Assembly (NCBI GenBank): GCA_905215855.1
Contig: CAJMRT010000044.1
Location: forward strand, 1-15,309
Direction of reading: 5' to 3'
From: an uncultured bacterium
Lineage (GTDB): Bacteria > Bacillota > Clostridia > Oscillospirales > Acutalibacteraceae
DNA: 15,309 nucleotides
Shown: one piece after another, positions 1 through 6,751 of the stretch
Layout: the number at the start of each line of letters is the position of its first letter
How positions within the stretch are numbered: position 1 is the stretch's first letter
Made by a program: the position numbers and the translations under genes
The notes under the pieces: generated by a model
What the model was told of the DNA's origin: nothing
The model's database searches: none
The model's input: the letters and a program-made list of their open reading frames with translations, nothing else

Positions 1-23
1 ACGAAATAAAAAGCACATCCCAT

Positions 24-1865
24 TCAAAGTATAGGTGTCAGTATCACATAGTTTTTGCAACACTCATCTGAATCACACATAGGCAATTTGGATGTTATAG
101 TACCTGTTTCTCTTGTGTCAGATATGTAACCGGTTGCCCGGAAGAACTCGTCATAGTCCTCTTTGGTGCAACCTTTAATAAAGATATGGCAGTAACGCTC
201 GTCGTTTTCATCGACGATATAGATACGCTCCACAAAGGATTGTATCAGCGTTACTAACACATCCGGCTGTGCGTCCTTTGCGTATTTCTCAAAGGACAGC
301 AGCCTTTCTTTGATTTCTTCAATATCTCTGACAGCATACATCTGACTTTGCCTGCTGTCCTCTAATTTTTGCAATAGCTTTTCCGTTTCAGAAAGCTCGT
401 CCGTCAGTCCCTTTACATCATCCTGAATAAACCGTTTTAAGCTATCGTCTGCTTCCCGCAGATTTTTCACCTGATTTGAAATAGCAGTTTCAAGCTGTGC
501 TTTCTTTTTCTTCAGTTCGATTAGTTCTTGCTCATTCTGAGAATTCTTAAAAATATCCGAAGCCTTTTGATTTAGCAGTTTTACAAAGTATTCGCTGTCC
601 TCATCGGAGAGATTGGATAACTGTTTGACTACAAATTCATCAAGCAGTACACCGTCAACAGCACGGAAAGTACATTCGCCCAAACGATAGCCGGGACAGA
701 CATATTTGAATCTCGGTTTGCCGTTTGTCCATCGATTTGATTCAGAGATAACTCGCAGGCGTTTCCTACAATGCGGACAGTATACCAGTCCTGCCAGCAG
801 AGCATTAGTCTTTCGGTGCGGGCGGTTGTACTTTTCTGCAATGGAATTAAGCATATTTTGTGTATCAATCCATTGCTGACTCGGAATAAAACCTTCGTGC
901 CTGCCAACCGAGATAATCCATTCCGAAATAGGCTTTGCAGACATTAACTGCACAAATTTCGGAGAAATGAATGTGCTGTCTGCGTCCTCAAATTTCTCTT
1001 GGTCGGTTTTGTTGTATGCGGATAGTCCGTGGTGACCGTCAAATTCTGACAACTCAGCGCATACTCCGCCGCCGTTTTCGTAGAAATAGTTGTAAGCAAT
1101 TTCATCAGCAACGCAGTAAACAGGATTTTTTAATAATAATCTTGTAGTGGAAGTGTTGAACTTGCTTCCTATCTTTGTACGATAGCCGAGTTCATTCATC
1201 TTGTCTGCTGTTTTCTTGATAGAACGGGTTGAGGCAAATATTTCATAGAGCTTTTGTATCATTGCTTTTTCTTCAGGAATACTCTCCAAATAACTGTAAG
1301 CTGATTTGTTTTTGCCGCTGCCGGTCTTTACACGCTTCACTGTGAAACCTGTGGGTGTATTTCCGCCAAGCCAGCGTCCGTCCTTAGCAAGCTCCATCAT
1401 ATTATCTGTAATACGCTCGGTCAGAGTATCACGCTCAAATTCCGCAACCACAGCGAATATCTGAATGAATATTTTGGATACGCCGGAAGCAGTGTTGATA
1501 TTGTTGGAACAGATCAGCAAGTCTACCTTGTGTTTTTCGAGAAAGTCAAGCAACCGAAGCAGGTCGCTGGTCTTTCTGCCGATACGGTCTAACTTGTAGC
1601 AGACAACCGCACGGATTTTACCCATTTCAATATCGTGGAGCATACGCTGGAAATCAGGACGATCGGAATAGTAACCGGAGAGTCCTTTATCCTCATACTC
1701 TATAAAACTGTAATCGTCGTCAAGCTGAAGTTCTCTTTTGGCATATTCGGCGCATTGCTTAAACTGTACGCCGATACTGTCGCCTTTATTTGTAATGCGG
1801 GACTTTCGGGCGTAGATAGCTACGCCACGATTATCCTCATTGTTTCGTTTTTGTTTTTTCATCAT
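24..1865 (-). CDS. Large serine recombinase (site-specific integrase/excisionase)
   Basis: This should catalyse integration and excision of the element by serine-mediated double-strand exchange. The N-terminal resolvase domain spans about residues 14-160, with the probable nucleophile Ser22 in YARKS, the DRPDFQRML segment (68-76) and KLDRIGR (91-97) carrying a catalytic arginine. A recombinase DNA-binding domain follows (about 165-345). Then comes a zinc ribbon with Cys363, Cys366, Cys390 and Cys398, and a charged coiled coil at about 445-520. The length of 613 residues fits the TndX/TnpX-like group. The start has AGGAGGG a few bases upstream, and the gene begins 22 bases after the stop of the 64-residue ORF, so it is the last gene of the minus-strand operon. 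The coding sequence is intact. No terminator is visible in the 23 bases after the stop. Confidence 0.96.
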   Translation of the reverse strand: MMKKQKRNNEDNRGVAIYARKSRITNKGDSIGVQFKQCAEYAKRELQLDDDYSFIEYEDKGLSGYYSDRPDFQRMLHDIEMGKIRAVVCYKLDRIGRKTSDLLRLLDFLEKHKVDLLICSNNINTASGVSKIFIQIFAVVAEFERDTLTERITDNMMELAKDGRWLGGNTPTGFTVKRVKTGSGKNKSAYSYLESIPEEKAMIQKLYEIFASTRSIKKTADKMNELGYRTKIGSKFNTSTTRLLLKNPVYCVADEIAYNYFYENGGGVCAELSEFDGHHGLSAYNKTDQEKFEDADSTFISPKFVQLMSAKPISEWIISVGRHEGFIPSQQWIDTQNMLNSIAEKYNRPHRKTNALLAGLVYCPHCRKRLRVISESNRWTNGKPRFKYVCPGYRLGECTFRAVDGVLLDEFVVKQLSNLSDEDSEYFVKLLNQKASDIFKNSQNEQELIELKKKKAQLETAISNQVKNLREADDSLKRFIQDDVKGLTDELSETEKLLQKLEDSRQSQMYAVRDIEEIKERLLSFEKYAKDAQPDVLVTLIQSFVERIYIVDENDERYCHIFIKGCTKEDYDEFFRATGYISDTRETGTITSKLPMCDSDECCKNYVILTPIL

Positions 1866-1887
1866 AGTTGCCCTCCTTACTGTCTGA

Positions 1888-2082
1888 TTATACCGCCATT
1901 CCTGTAAGTGTTTCTATTGTGTGGCCTCGTTTTTGAAGGTCGGATAGAAGTAAGCGTAAGGTTTCAACATCAAAGGCACGGATTTCCTGCTCAAGATATT
2001 CCGCTCTCTTGTTCTGGAAAGTGCGCAATGAATTTTCATAATCGTTTCCTCTGTGAATTACAGCGTTCATCTTAAAATCCAT
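1888..2082 (-). CDS. Small hypothetical protein (64 aa) between ParB and recombinase
   Basis: I do not recognise a named family. The protein is 64 residues, charged and probably helical, with a leucine-rich stretch ETLRLLLSDLQKRG near the C-terminus. It has no cysteine, membrane segment or signal peptide. It has an excellent AGGAGG ribosome binding site, 11 bases after the ParB stop and 22 before the recombinase start, so it is almost surely translated as part of the operon. Its position directly before the recombinase suggests a small accessory or directionality factor, but that is inference from location only. It lacks a clear helix-turn-helix. Confidence 0.75.
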   Translation of the reverse strand: MDFKMNAVIHRGNDYENSLRTFQNKRAEYLEQEIRAFDVETLRLLLSDLQKRGHTIETLTGMAV

Positions 2083-2093
2083 AAGCGCACCTC

Positions 2094-2960
2094 CTATCTT
2101 GAATCTCTGTCACGCAGCCGCTTTCGATGGTACGCTTCACAGAGTTTTACAATGATTTCTTCCATTTGAGTAGTGGTATAGTCTTTCGGAAAATATTTGC
2201 GGATACGCTCGACAGGAATTTTCACACGCTCTTTCTGATTGGATTTTTCTTCGCTCATAATGGCGGATAACTGCTCTTTCGTGAATAACCCCTGTATACT
2301 GAGAGCTTTTAACCGCTGTGCCTGAGATAGATTCGGGGTACAATCGTTGTACTCCATTTCGGACACCAGCATTGTCTGTTCTTCGGGGAGTAGATAGGAT
2401 AGCTCGACGGCAGGAGTGAAAGCAATCCGTTTTTCATCAACCATATCCAAAATTGGAGGGATAAGATTGGTCAGACGGATATATCTCTGAACAGTTTTAT
2501 AACTATCGCCCATATCCATACCAATTTGTGCGGTAGTACGGTTATCATCGGACTTCGGGACAATTTGTCCCGAAGTTAAATCTGTCCTCTTGCCTTGCCG
2601 TGATAGTGCTTCCATTTTCAGCTTGTAAGCAAATCCTTTTTCCGAAGGCAAAATATGCTCTCGGTGTAAATTTGAATCCACCACCGCAATGGCAGCGGCG
2701 TCACGATCAAGAGGAACAATTAAGGCAGGGACTTCTTTTATCCCTGCCTTAACTGCTGCACGAAAGCGTCTGTGCCCCGATACAATTTCATATTCATCTT
2801 CGGTGTTTTCTTTTGGTCGGACAATTAACGGAGACAAAATACCTTGCTCCTGAATACTCTCGATCAACGCGTTCATTTCTTCGTTGTCCTGAACCTTAAA
2901 AGGATGTCCCTCAAAGGGGAATAGTTTTTCTATTGCAATATTTTTCGGTGTGTTTTTCAT
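2094..2960 (-). CDS. ParB/RepB/Spo0J-like partition protein
   Basis: This is a DNA-binding protein of the ParB family, which in well-studied members is a CTP-dependent DNA clamp loaded at parS sites. The N-terminal ParB domain contains the SGHRRFRAA box (about residues 61-69) and the NLHRE box (97-101), both expected in the CTP-binding fold. A helix-turn-helix lies around 144-162 (AQIGMDMGDSYKTVQRYIRL). The C-terminal third is charged and less conserved. The start codon overlaps the relaxase stop as ATGA, with AAAGGA about 10 bases upstream inside the relaxase gene. No ParA ATPase is present in the window, so it may act as a transcription or copy-stability factor rather than half of a classical ParAB pair. 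Confidence 0.93.
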   Translation of the reverse strand: MKNTPKNIAIEKLFPFEGHPFKVQDNEEMNALIESIQEQGILSPLIVRPKENTEDEYEIVSGHRRFRAAVKAGIKEVPALIVPLDRDAAAIAVVDSNLHREHILPSEKGFAYKLKMEALSRQGKRTDLTSGQIVPKSDDNRTTAQIGMDMGDSYKTVQRYIRLTNLIPPILDMVDEKRIAFTPAVELSYLLPEEQTMLVSEMEYNDCTPNLSQAQRLKALSIQGLFTKEQLSAIMSEEKSNQKERVKIPVERIRKYFPKDYTTTQMEEIIVKLCEAYHRKRLRDRDSR

Positions 2961-4324
2961 CGTTCATAATTCCTTTCTCTATTTTTGGTTTTTACTTGTA
3001 TTTCCATAGCACGCTCGGTTTCAAGCAATTTCAAGATATGCGGATACCGCTCGGTGATGGATTGTGCGGTTTTGAGATCTTCACGCAAAGGTTTTAACTT
3101 TGCAGAGATTTTTTTTGCCGTTGTTTTGTTCTGTTCTTTTTCTTCTTCCGATTTTGGGCGGCGGATACGGTTATAAATTTTCTGCCGCTCTGATTCCAAC
3201 GCAGAAATATCCGTAGATTTTTTCTCGATAAATGAAACAAGCTCCTGTGCGGAATCAATTTGATTCTCACAAAGAAGCTTGTATTCCTTTAAGGTTTGAT
3301 CTAATTTTCTGACTTCCTGCCGTAGTGCCGGGGATAGAGGCTTTGGGGATGACGGCTCTATATTGTTGCCTGTAATCAGCTTCCAAAGCTCAATAATCAA
3401 TGCAAACGCAAGCTGTATCCCGTCCATACGCTGTGCTTTTTTAAATTCGTATTCAAGCTGTAACAGCGGTGCATATCGTTTTGGAATACGAATTGCGTAA
3501 AGAGTAATATTTTTCTGATTATCAATCAGTCTCTGCCGTATTTTCTCCTGCGTATATCGCTTACCCAAAGAATCAAGACGGACAGAGCGTTTCCAACCGG
3601 GAGTAATAATGGATGGATGACGGTAATCGCTGTTTCGGGCGTAAGAGTAGCCGAGATTTTTCAGGTATAAATCGAATGCTTTCCAATTGGTTGTATTTGA
3701 AATTGCTTCATCAATATCCCGTTTTAAAATATCCCGGTGAGTGAAACCGCCGCTTTTGTGTATCCAATAGTCTTTCTTTCGATTACCTGTGAATTTGCTC
3801 GGGGGCAATACGCTTTTCCCTCGTTCCAAGCAAACTGCGTCGGAAATCTCTCTCAGCTTGTAATGGTCTGAAATATGGTTCTCAAATTTCCGACCGGTGC
3901 GAAAAGATACAGAATTAACCACAATATGATTGTGAAGATTATCTGTGTTTAGATGGGTGGTGACTACTATCTCATAATCCTTGCCCCACATACGCCTTGC
4001 AGTTTCCAGTCCAATTTGATGTGCTTCTTCAGGTGTAACCTCGCCACTAATAAAACTCTGATAACCGTGATAGGCAACATTCCCGCCGAGCTTGCCGTAA
4101 CGACGCTTAGTAGCCATCATATATTCGTATGCTTTTTGCTTCGGACAGTTGATACCCGAAACATACATCGTTTGATCCGTCTTTTTATCATTCTCAACAT
4201 AACGGAGTGCTGCATATAAATCCTCATCTAAGAACTTTTTATCAGTGGTTTTGTCAGGGTTACGGGCATAGTCGATTACTTCTTTCAGCCTGTTTTTGAC
4301 AGGCCAGAATCCTGTTGTCGCCAT
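2957..4324 (-). CDS. Relaxase / mobilization nuclease (MobP-type)
   Basis: This should nick the element at oriT and lead the single strand into a helper secretion channel. The N-terminal nuclease domain shows a candidate catalytic tyrosine, Tyr19, in VIDYARNPDKT. His86 lies in AYHGYQSF, and the metal-binding histidine motif is THLNTDNLHNHIVVNSVSF with His124, His131 and His133. These fit the PF03432 relaxase family. The C-terminal part (about 330-440) is lysine- and glutamate-rich and probably coiled coil. The 455-residue length is normal for IME relaxases. The start has AGGAGG 10 bases upstream and lies 40 bases inside the MobC-like gene, so the two are translationally linked. The 3' end overlaps ParB by 4 bases. 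Confidence 0.95.
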   Translation of the reverse strand: MATTGFWPVKNRLKEVIDYARNPDKTTDKKFLDEDLYAALRYVENDKKTDQTMYVSGINCPKQKAYEYMMATKRRYGKLGGNVAYHGYQSFISGEVTPEEAHQIGLETARRMWGKDYEIVVTTHLNTDNLHNHIVVNSVSFRTGRKFENHISDHYKLREISDAVCLERGKSVLPPSKFTGNRKKDYWIHKSGGFTHRDILKRDIDEAISNTTNWKAFDLYLKNLGYSYARNSDYRHPSIITPGWKRSVRLDSLGKRYTQEKIRQRLIDNQKNITLYAIRIPKRYAPLLQLEYEFKKAQRMDGIQLAFALIIELWKLITGNNIEPSSPKPLSPALRQEVRKLDQTLKEYKLLCENQIDSAQELVSFIEKKSTDISALESERQKIYNRIRRPKSEEEKEQNKTTAKKISAKLKPLREDLKTAQSITERYPHILKLLETERAMEIQVKTKNRERNYER

Positions 4325-4626
4325 TCACGCATATCCTCCTTCCGTGGTAATAAAAGTTCCGAATGAATTTCATCTATCAGCGAAAGGAGTTTGCTTTCTG
4401 TTTCGGGCGTAAATCCTGCTGTGTTGCAAAGCTGGCACAATTTGTTGTAGAAATCAAAAAAGACATCAGGAAGAACCGTTATCGGTTCATATCCCAATGC
4501 CCTTTGCACCAGATATTCACTAATAGATAAATTGCATTTTTCGGCAAGTTGTTTGATTTTAGCTTTTTCTTTAGGTTTTACCCGTATCTCTATGCGGGCA
4601 AGTTTTTCTTTTGGATTTCTGTTCAT
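4285..4626 (-). CDS. MobC-like relaxosome accessory protein
   Basis: This small DNA-binding protein probably helps the relaxase at oriT. The N-terminus is a ribbon-helix-helix type segment: a basic beta-strand (ARIEIRVKPKEKAKI), then helices with LAEKCNLSISEYLVQRAL, the usual start of plasmid MobC proteins. The second half is helical. It is 113 residues, usual for the family. AAGGA lies about 11 bases before the ATG. It is the first gene after the non-coding oriT candidate, and its end overlaps the relaxase start by 40 bases, which is the standard mobC-relaxase arrangement. Confidence 0.9.
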   Translation of the reverse strand: MNRNPKEKLARIEIRVKPKEKAKIKQLAEKCNLSISEYLVQRALGYEPITVLPDVFFDFYNKLCQLCNTAGFTPETESKLLSLIDEIHSELLLPRKEDMREWRQQDSGLSKTG

Positions 4627-4655
4627 AGATATATCATTCCTTTCAAAATGGGGTG

Positions 4656-4675
4656 TTAGGGGCGGCAGTCCCTAA
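4656..4675. repeat. Inverted repeat TTAGGG/CCCTAA before mobC-like gene
   Basis: TTAGGG (4656-4661) and CCCTAA (4670-4675) are separated by 8 bases with GC-rich content. It lies 30 bases upstream of the MobC-like start on the minus strand, where it would form a small stem in the leader or serve as an operator for a relaxosome protein. No T-run follows, so I do not call it a terminator. Confidence 0.4.
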
Positions 4676-4708
4676 AGAGTAAATCGGCTAAACAGCTGAT
4701 TTTGAGTT

Positions 4709-4786
4709 GGAACTTGCCGTACAAGTTCCCTGCTTGTTACAGTATGAGACATACCTTTCTCGGCAGCATCAGCCGTTCTCGGTATG
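4709..4786. other. Candidate origin of transfer (oriT)
   Basis: Two inverted repeats lie in the 270-base non-coding gap (4627-4896) between the ParR-like and MobC-like genes. The first is GGAACTTG (4709-4716) with CAAGTTCC (4722-4729), loop CCGTA. The second is composite: CATACC (4750-4755) pairs with GGTATG (4781-4786) and an inner CGGC (4761-4764) pairs with GCCG (4772-4775). Relaxase origins usually lie just upstream of the mobC-relaxase genes and contain such repeats next to the nick. No known nick consensus was matched: the minus strand has GCTTATCCGCACG near 4807-4820, only loosely like the MobP RP4-type TATCCTG core. The call rests on location and repeats. Confidence 0.5.
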
Positions 4787-4870
4787 CCCCGTACTGCGTG
4801 CTTTTTCGTGCGGATAAGCTGTGTTATTTTTGAGCCATAGTGGCACAGAATTTTATATTTAGATATAGAA

Positions 4871-4900
4871 ATGAGCCAAAATCCTATGACTTTGGCTCAT
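4871..4900 (-). terminator. Hairpin at the 3' end of parM-parR unit
   Basis: ATGAGCCAAA (4871-4880) and TTTGGCTCAT (4891-4900) form a perfect 10-bp stem with a 10-base loop, overlapping the stop codon of the ParR-like gene. On the minus strand it is followed by TTTCTATATC, a weak U-rich tract. It may attenuate read-through into the oriT region or protect the message end. Confidence 0.55.
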
Positions 4901-5229
4901 CCGAACATCTCCAAATCGGAGAGAACACTCACAGCGTTTTCAGCTTGTTCTTCTTCCGTTAATTCTGTGTCGATAACGGCTGTTTTGCGTTCAGTAGGTG
5001 CGGCTATGGATATATCCTGAATTTCCTCACGGAAAATTTCACGAATACTTTGAAGCAGACTTTCGGTGTCCTTTTCTGCAATCCGTTCCATATATGCCGT
5101 AACTGCCTCTACAATAAATCGGCTACGGGACTTTTTCTCTTTGCAGTATAGCTCCTGCAAATATTCCGCCGCTTTCCGTTCAGTATCGTCCTCAAGATTA
5201 AAACGTACATTGATACGATAGCTGCTCAT
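4897..5229 (-). CDS. ParR-like ribbon-helix-helix DNA-binding protein
   Basis: This is the probable centromere-binding adaptor that links element DNA to ParM filaments. The first 50 residues look like a ribbon-helix-helix: a basic strand SSYRINVRFNLEDD, then helices with EYLQELYCKEKKSRSRFIVEAV. The remainder is acidic and probably flexible, ending in a short hydrophobic motif LSDLEMFG, which might be the ParM-contacting tail (inference). It is 110 residues, typical for ParR. The start overlaps the ParM stop as ATGA, and that gene order, actin-like ATPase then RHH protein, is the basis for the function given. Confidence 0.8.
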   Translation of the reverse strand: MSSYRINVRFNLEDDTERKAAEYLQELYCKEKKSRSRFIVEAVTAYMERIAEKDTESLLQSIREIFREEIQDISIAAPTERKTAVIDTELTEEEQAENAVSVLSDLEMFG

Positions 5230-6149
5230 ACGCTTTTACCCACTGATAGCTGAATTTCCGCAAGATACTCATAACCTTTGGCTGCGGCACAAATATCCTC
5301 GACGAATACTGTGCGGTCAGCGTTAAACTTGTAGAAATTCTTGATAAGACAACCTCCGCCGCCTGTTACATACAGCTTCATTGTGCTTTCATCATATCCG
5401 TGTTCCCGAAGTCTGCGGAAAATATCCCGAACATATTCCGCTGCTACCGCTTTGATGATTTTCAAATCGGCGGTGGGAATTTCAGCCGTTCCCGTGCGTA
5501 ACACTTCTTCTATGATATAATCGTTGATTTCTCGGTGGGTTTTCTGCATAAAGGTTTCACGCACCGCAAGAGTACATTGATAAGTGCCGAATATTTCGGT
5601 GAACATCTTGCCCGACTGCGGTTTGCCGTTAATCATATACAGCACATTCATAGTGCCGTTGCCAATGTCGGCAATTAGGTTAATACCGTTCAGCTTTGTG
5701 GCAAAGGGAGCAATAGCGGCATAGCCCTGCGGATAAATGCTGACGCCTACGATTCGGATTTTATACTCGTCTTTTCGGTAGCTAAAGCAGACTTCTTCAT
5801 TTTTTGTAAGATAAGCGGCAAAGGTGTTTTTCTGTCCGCTTGTCCAAGTCAAAGGCAGACCTGCGGCGATGTGGACATCTGATTCGGTAATACCTTCCGA
5901 TTTCAGTTCCTTTGCGATTGCCGCAAGAGTGAGAATATAGTAATCCTCGTCTTTAATTTTGTCGGGAACAAATTCCTTGTGTCCCTCTCCGATCAAATAA
6001 TACCTGTTTTCATATACAAGCATATCTGCGGTAAACAGCGGTTCGGAGTCATAAGCGATAAGTCCTGATTTAAAACAGAAATTCGCTGTTTTCATATTTC
6101 CGTAGCCGTGGTCGATACCGATAATTTTTGTGTTTCCTAAAGTTTTCAT
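5226..6149 (-). CDS. parM: ParM/StbA-like actin-family plasmid segregation ATPase
   Basis: This protein has the actin-like ATPase fold and probably forms filaments that move or retain copies of the excised or replicating element. Motifs in order are the phosphate 1 loop GIDHGYGNMK (11-20), the phosphate 2 loop ADIGNGTMNVLYM (160-172) and the adenosine-contacting VTGGGG (261-266). The length of 307 residues agrees with the ParM/Alp families. GAAGG lies about 9 bases before the ATG and a small hairpin (6169-6182) just upstream of it. It is followed by the ParR-like gene with a 4-base overlap. The sequence is intact. Presence in an integrative element suggests an extrachromosomal phase. Confidence 0.92.
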   Translation of the reverse strand: MKTLGNTKIIGIDHGYGNMKTANFCFKSGLIAYDSEPLFTADMLVYENRYYLIGEGHKEFVPDKIKDEDYYILTLAAIAKELKSEGITESDVHIAAGLPLTWTSGQKNTFAAYLTKNEEVCFSYRKDEYKIRIVGVSIYPQGYAAIAPFATKLNGINLIADIGNGTMNVLYMINGKPQSGKMFTEIFGTYQCTLAVRETFMQKTHREINDYIIEEVLRTGTAEIPTADLKIIKAVAAEYVRDIFRRLREHGYDESTMKLYVTGGGGCLIKNFYKFNADRTVFVEDICAAAKGYEYLAEIQLSVGKSV

Positions 6150-6168
6150 AGTGTTTTTCCTTCTTTCT

Positions 6169-6182
6169 GCCGGACTACCGGC
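6169..6182 (-). promoter_or_regulatory. Small GC hairpin upstream of parM ribosome binding site
   Basis: GCCGG and CCGGC with a 4-base loop lie 19 bases before the ParM start on the minus strand, immediately upstream of AGAAAGAAGG. It is well placed to affect ribosome access or mark the start of the parM message. No promoter hexamers were confidently seen between it and the upstream gene. Confidence 0.35.
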
Positions 6183-6198
6183 GTTTAAATTTTTTTGT

Positions 6199-6230
6199 TT
6201 TGATAACTGTTTGTGGGAGCAGTTATCAAA
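6199..6230. repeat. Perfect 11-bp inverted repeat overlapping a stop codon
   Basis: TTTGATAACTG (6199-6209) and CAGTTATCAAA (6220-6230) flank 10 bases. The right arm covers the stop of the Cys-rich VLP-like gene. On the minus strand an A-rich tract follows rather than T, so it does not fit an intrinsic terminator. It may be an operator or part of the ParR binding region upstream of parM. Confidence 0.5.
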
Positions 6231-6456
6231 TAACAGAATTGTGCTGCAAGATTTCTTCGTGCAATTTCTTATCGGCGGGTAATACTGCTTTCAAAAAATA
6301 GTTGCAGTAAATTCCGTAACGGGAAATATTCTGAATACAACAGCAAGGCTCGCCGTCGTCAAGCAGCAGACAGTTCCCAGCATCGTAATTGCAGCAGAGT
6401 TTACGAATGAGTTGGTTTACCTTGTCCGACTGTTTGGGTGTGATTTTTACCACCAT
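6226..6456 (-). CDS. Cysteine-rich VLP-like small protein
   Basis: This is a 76-residue protein with eight or so cysteines in short clusters (LCCNYDAGNCLLLDDGEPCCC, YGIYCNYF), matching my memory of the Cys_rich_VLP family found on Clostridial conjugative and mobilizable elements. The biochemical function is unknown; the cysteines suggest metal binding. I chose the ATG at 6456 because GGAGG lies 7 bases before it. A longer reading from 6516 would add 20 residues but runs through a structured leader and lacks a site. It is the first gene of the minus-strand backbone unit, 76 bases before parM. Confidence 0.8.
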   Translation of the reverse strand: MVVKITPKQSDKVNQLIRKLCCNYDAGNCLLLDDGEPCCCIQNISRYGIYCNYFLKAVLPADKKLHEEILQHNSVI

Positions 6457-6478
6457 AGTTTTTCCTCCTTTCGTTTTC

Positions 6479-6522
6479 GGGCAACAAAAAACCGACGGAA
6501 TTACCCGACGGCTCATTTGCCC
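6479..6522 (-). promoter_or_regulatory. Structured leader upstream of Cys-rich VLP-like gene
   Basis: An outer pair GGGCAA (6479-6484) and TTGCCC (6517-6522) encloses two copies of CCGACGG (6492-6498, 6505-6511). On the minus strand the copies read CCGTCGG, and each is nearly self-complementary, so they can pair with one central T-T mismatch, and a run of six T follows. This resembles an attenuator or a competing terminator/anti-terminator ahead of the operon. No promoter hexamers upstream were clear enough to call. Confidence 0.45.
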
Positions 6523-6631
6523 TTTATTTGAGGACTTTTTTCTTCCTCACTTATTTTAATACCCGAAAAATTCAATTGTTGGAGGAACAGAGTAACAATA
6601 CAAAAACAAAAAGCGTAACAGCGAAAAAGTC

Positions 6632-6660
6632 TTGTAATTACTGTGCTTTTGTGATAAAAT
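6632..6660 (+). promoter_or_regulatory. Vegetative-type promoter for DUF6076-like/sigma unit
   Basis: TTGTAA (6632-6637) and TAAAAT (6655-6660) are spaced by exactly 17 bases, a good sigma-A promoter. Transcription would start near 6667, leaving a leader of about 85 bases that opens with a small stem. It fires away from the minus-strand backbone operon. Confidence 0.7.
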
Positions 6661-6666
6661 TAAATT

Positions 6667-6686
6667 AGCAGAACGAATGTTCCGCT
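6667..6686 (+). repeat. Short inverted repeat at expected transcript start
   Basis: AGC-A-GAAC and GTTC-C-GCT flank a GAAT loop, giving 7 paired bases with one mismatch, directly after the promoter. It may be an operator site or a 5' stabilising stem. Confidence 0.35.
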
Positions 6687-6751
6687 ACGTGTTTTTAAAA
6701 ATTACAAAAAATCTTTTATAAATTATTTTCTGGCAGAACGGAGGCGAAAAT

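Noticed and set aside
2985..3176. Plus-strand ORF inside the relaxase
   Set aside because: It is antisense to the conserved relaxase reading frame, with no ribosome site and low-complexity composition.
4860..4900. Hairpin near the ParR stop as a part of oriT
   Set aside because: It overlaps the ParR stop and is better explained as a message-end stem than as an oriT repeat.
6457..6516. 20-residue extension of the Cys-rich VLP-like protein
   Set aside because: The reading runs through the structured leader; GGAGG fits the ATG at 6456.
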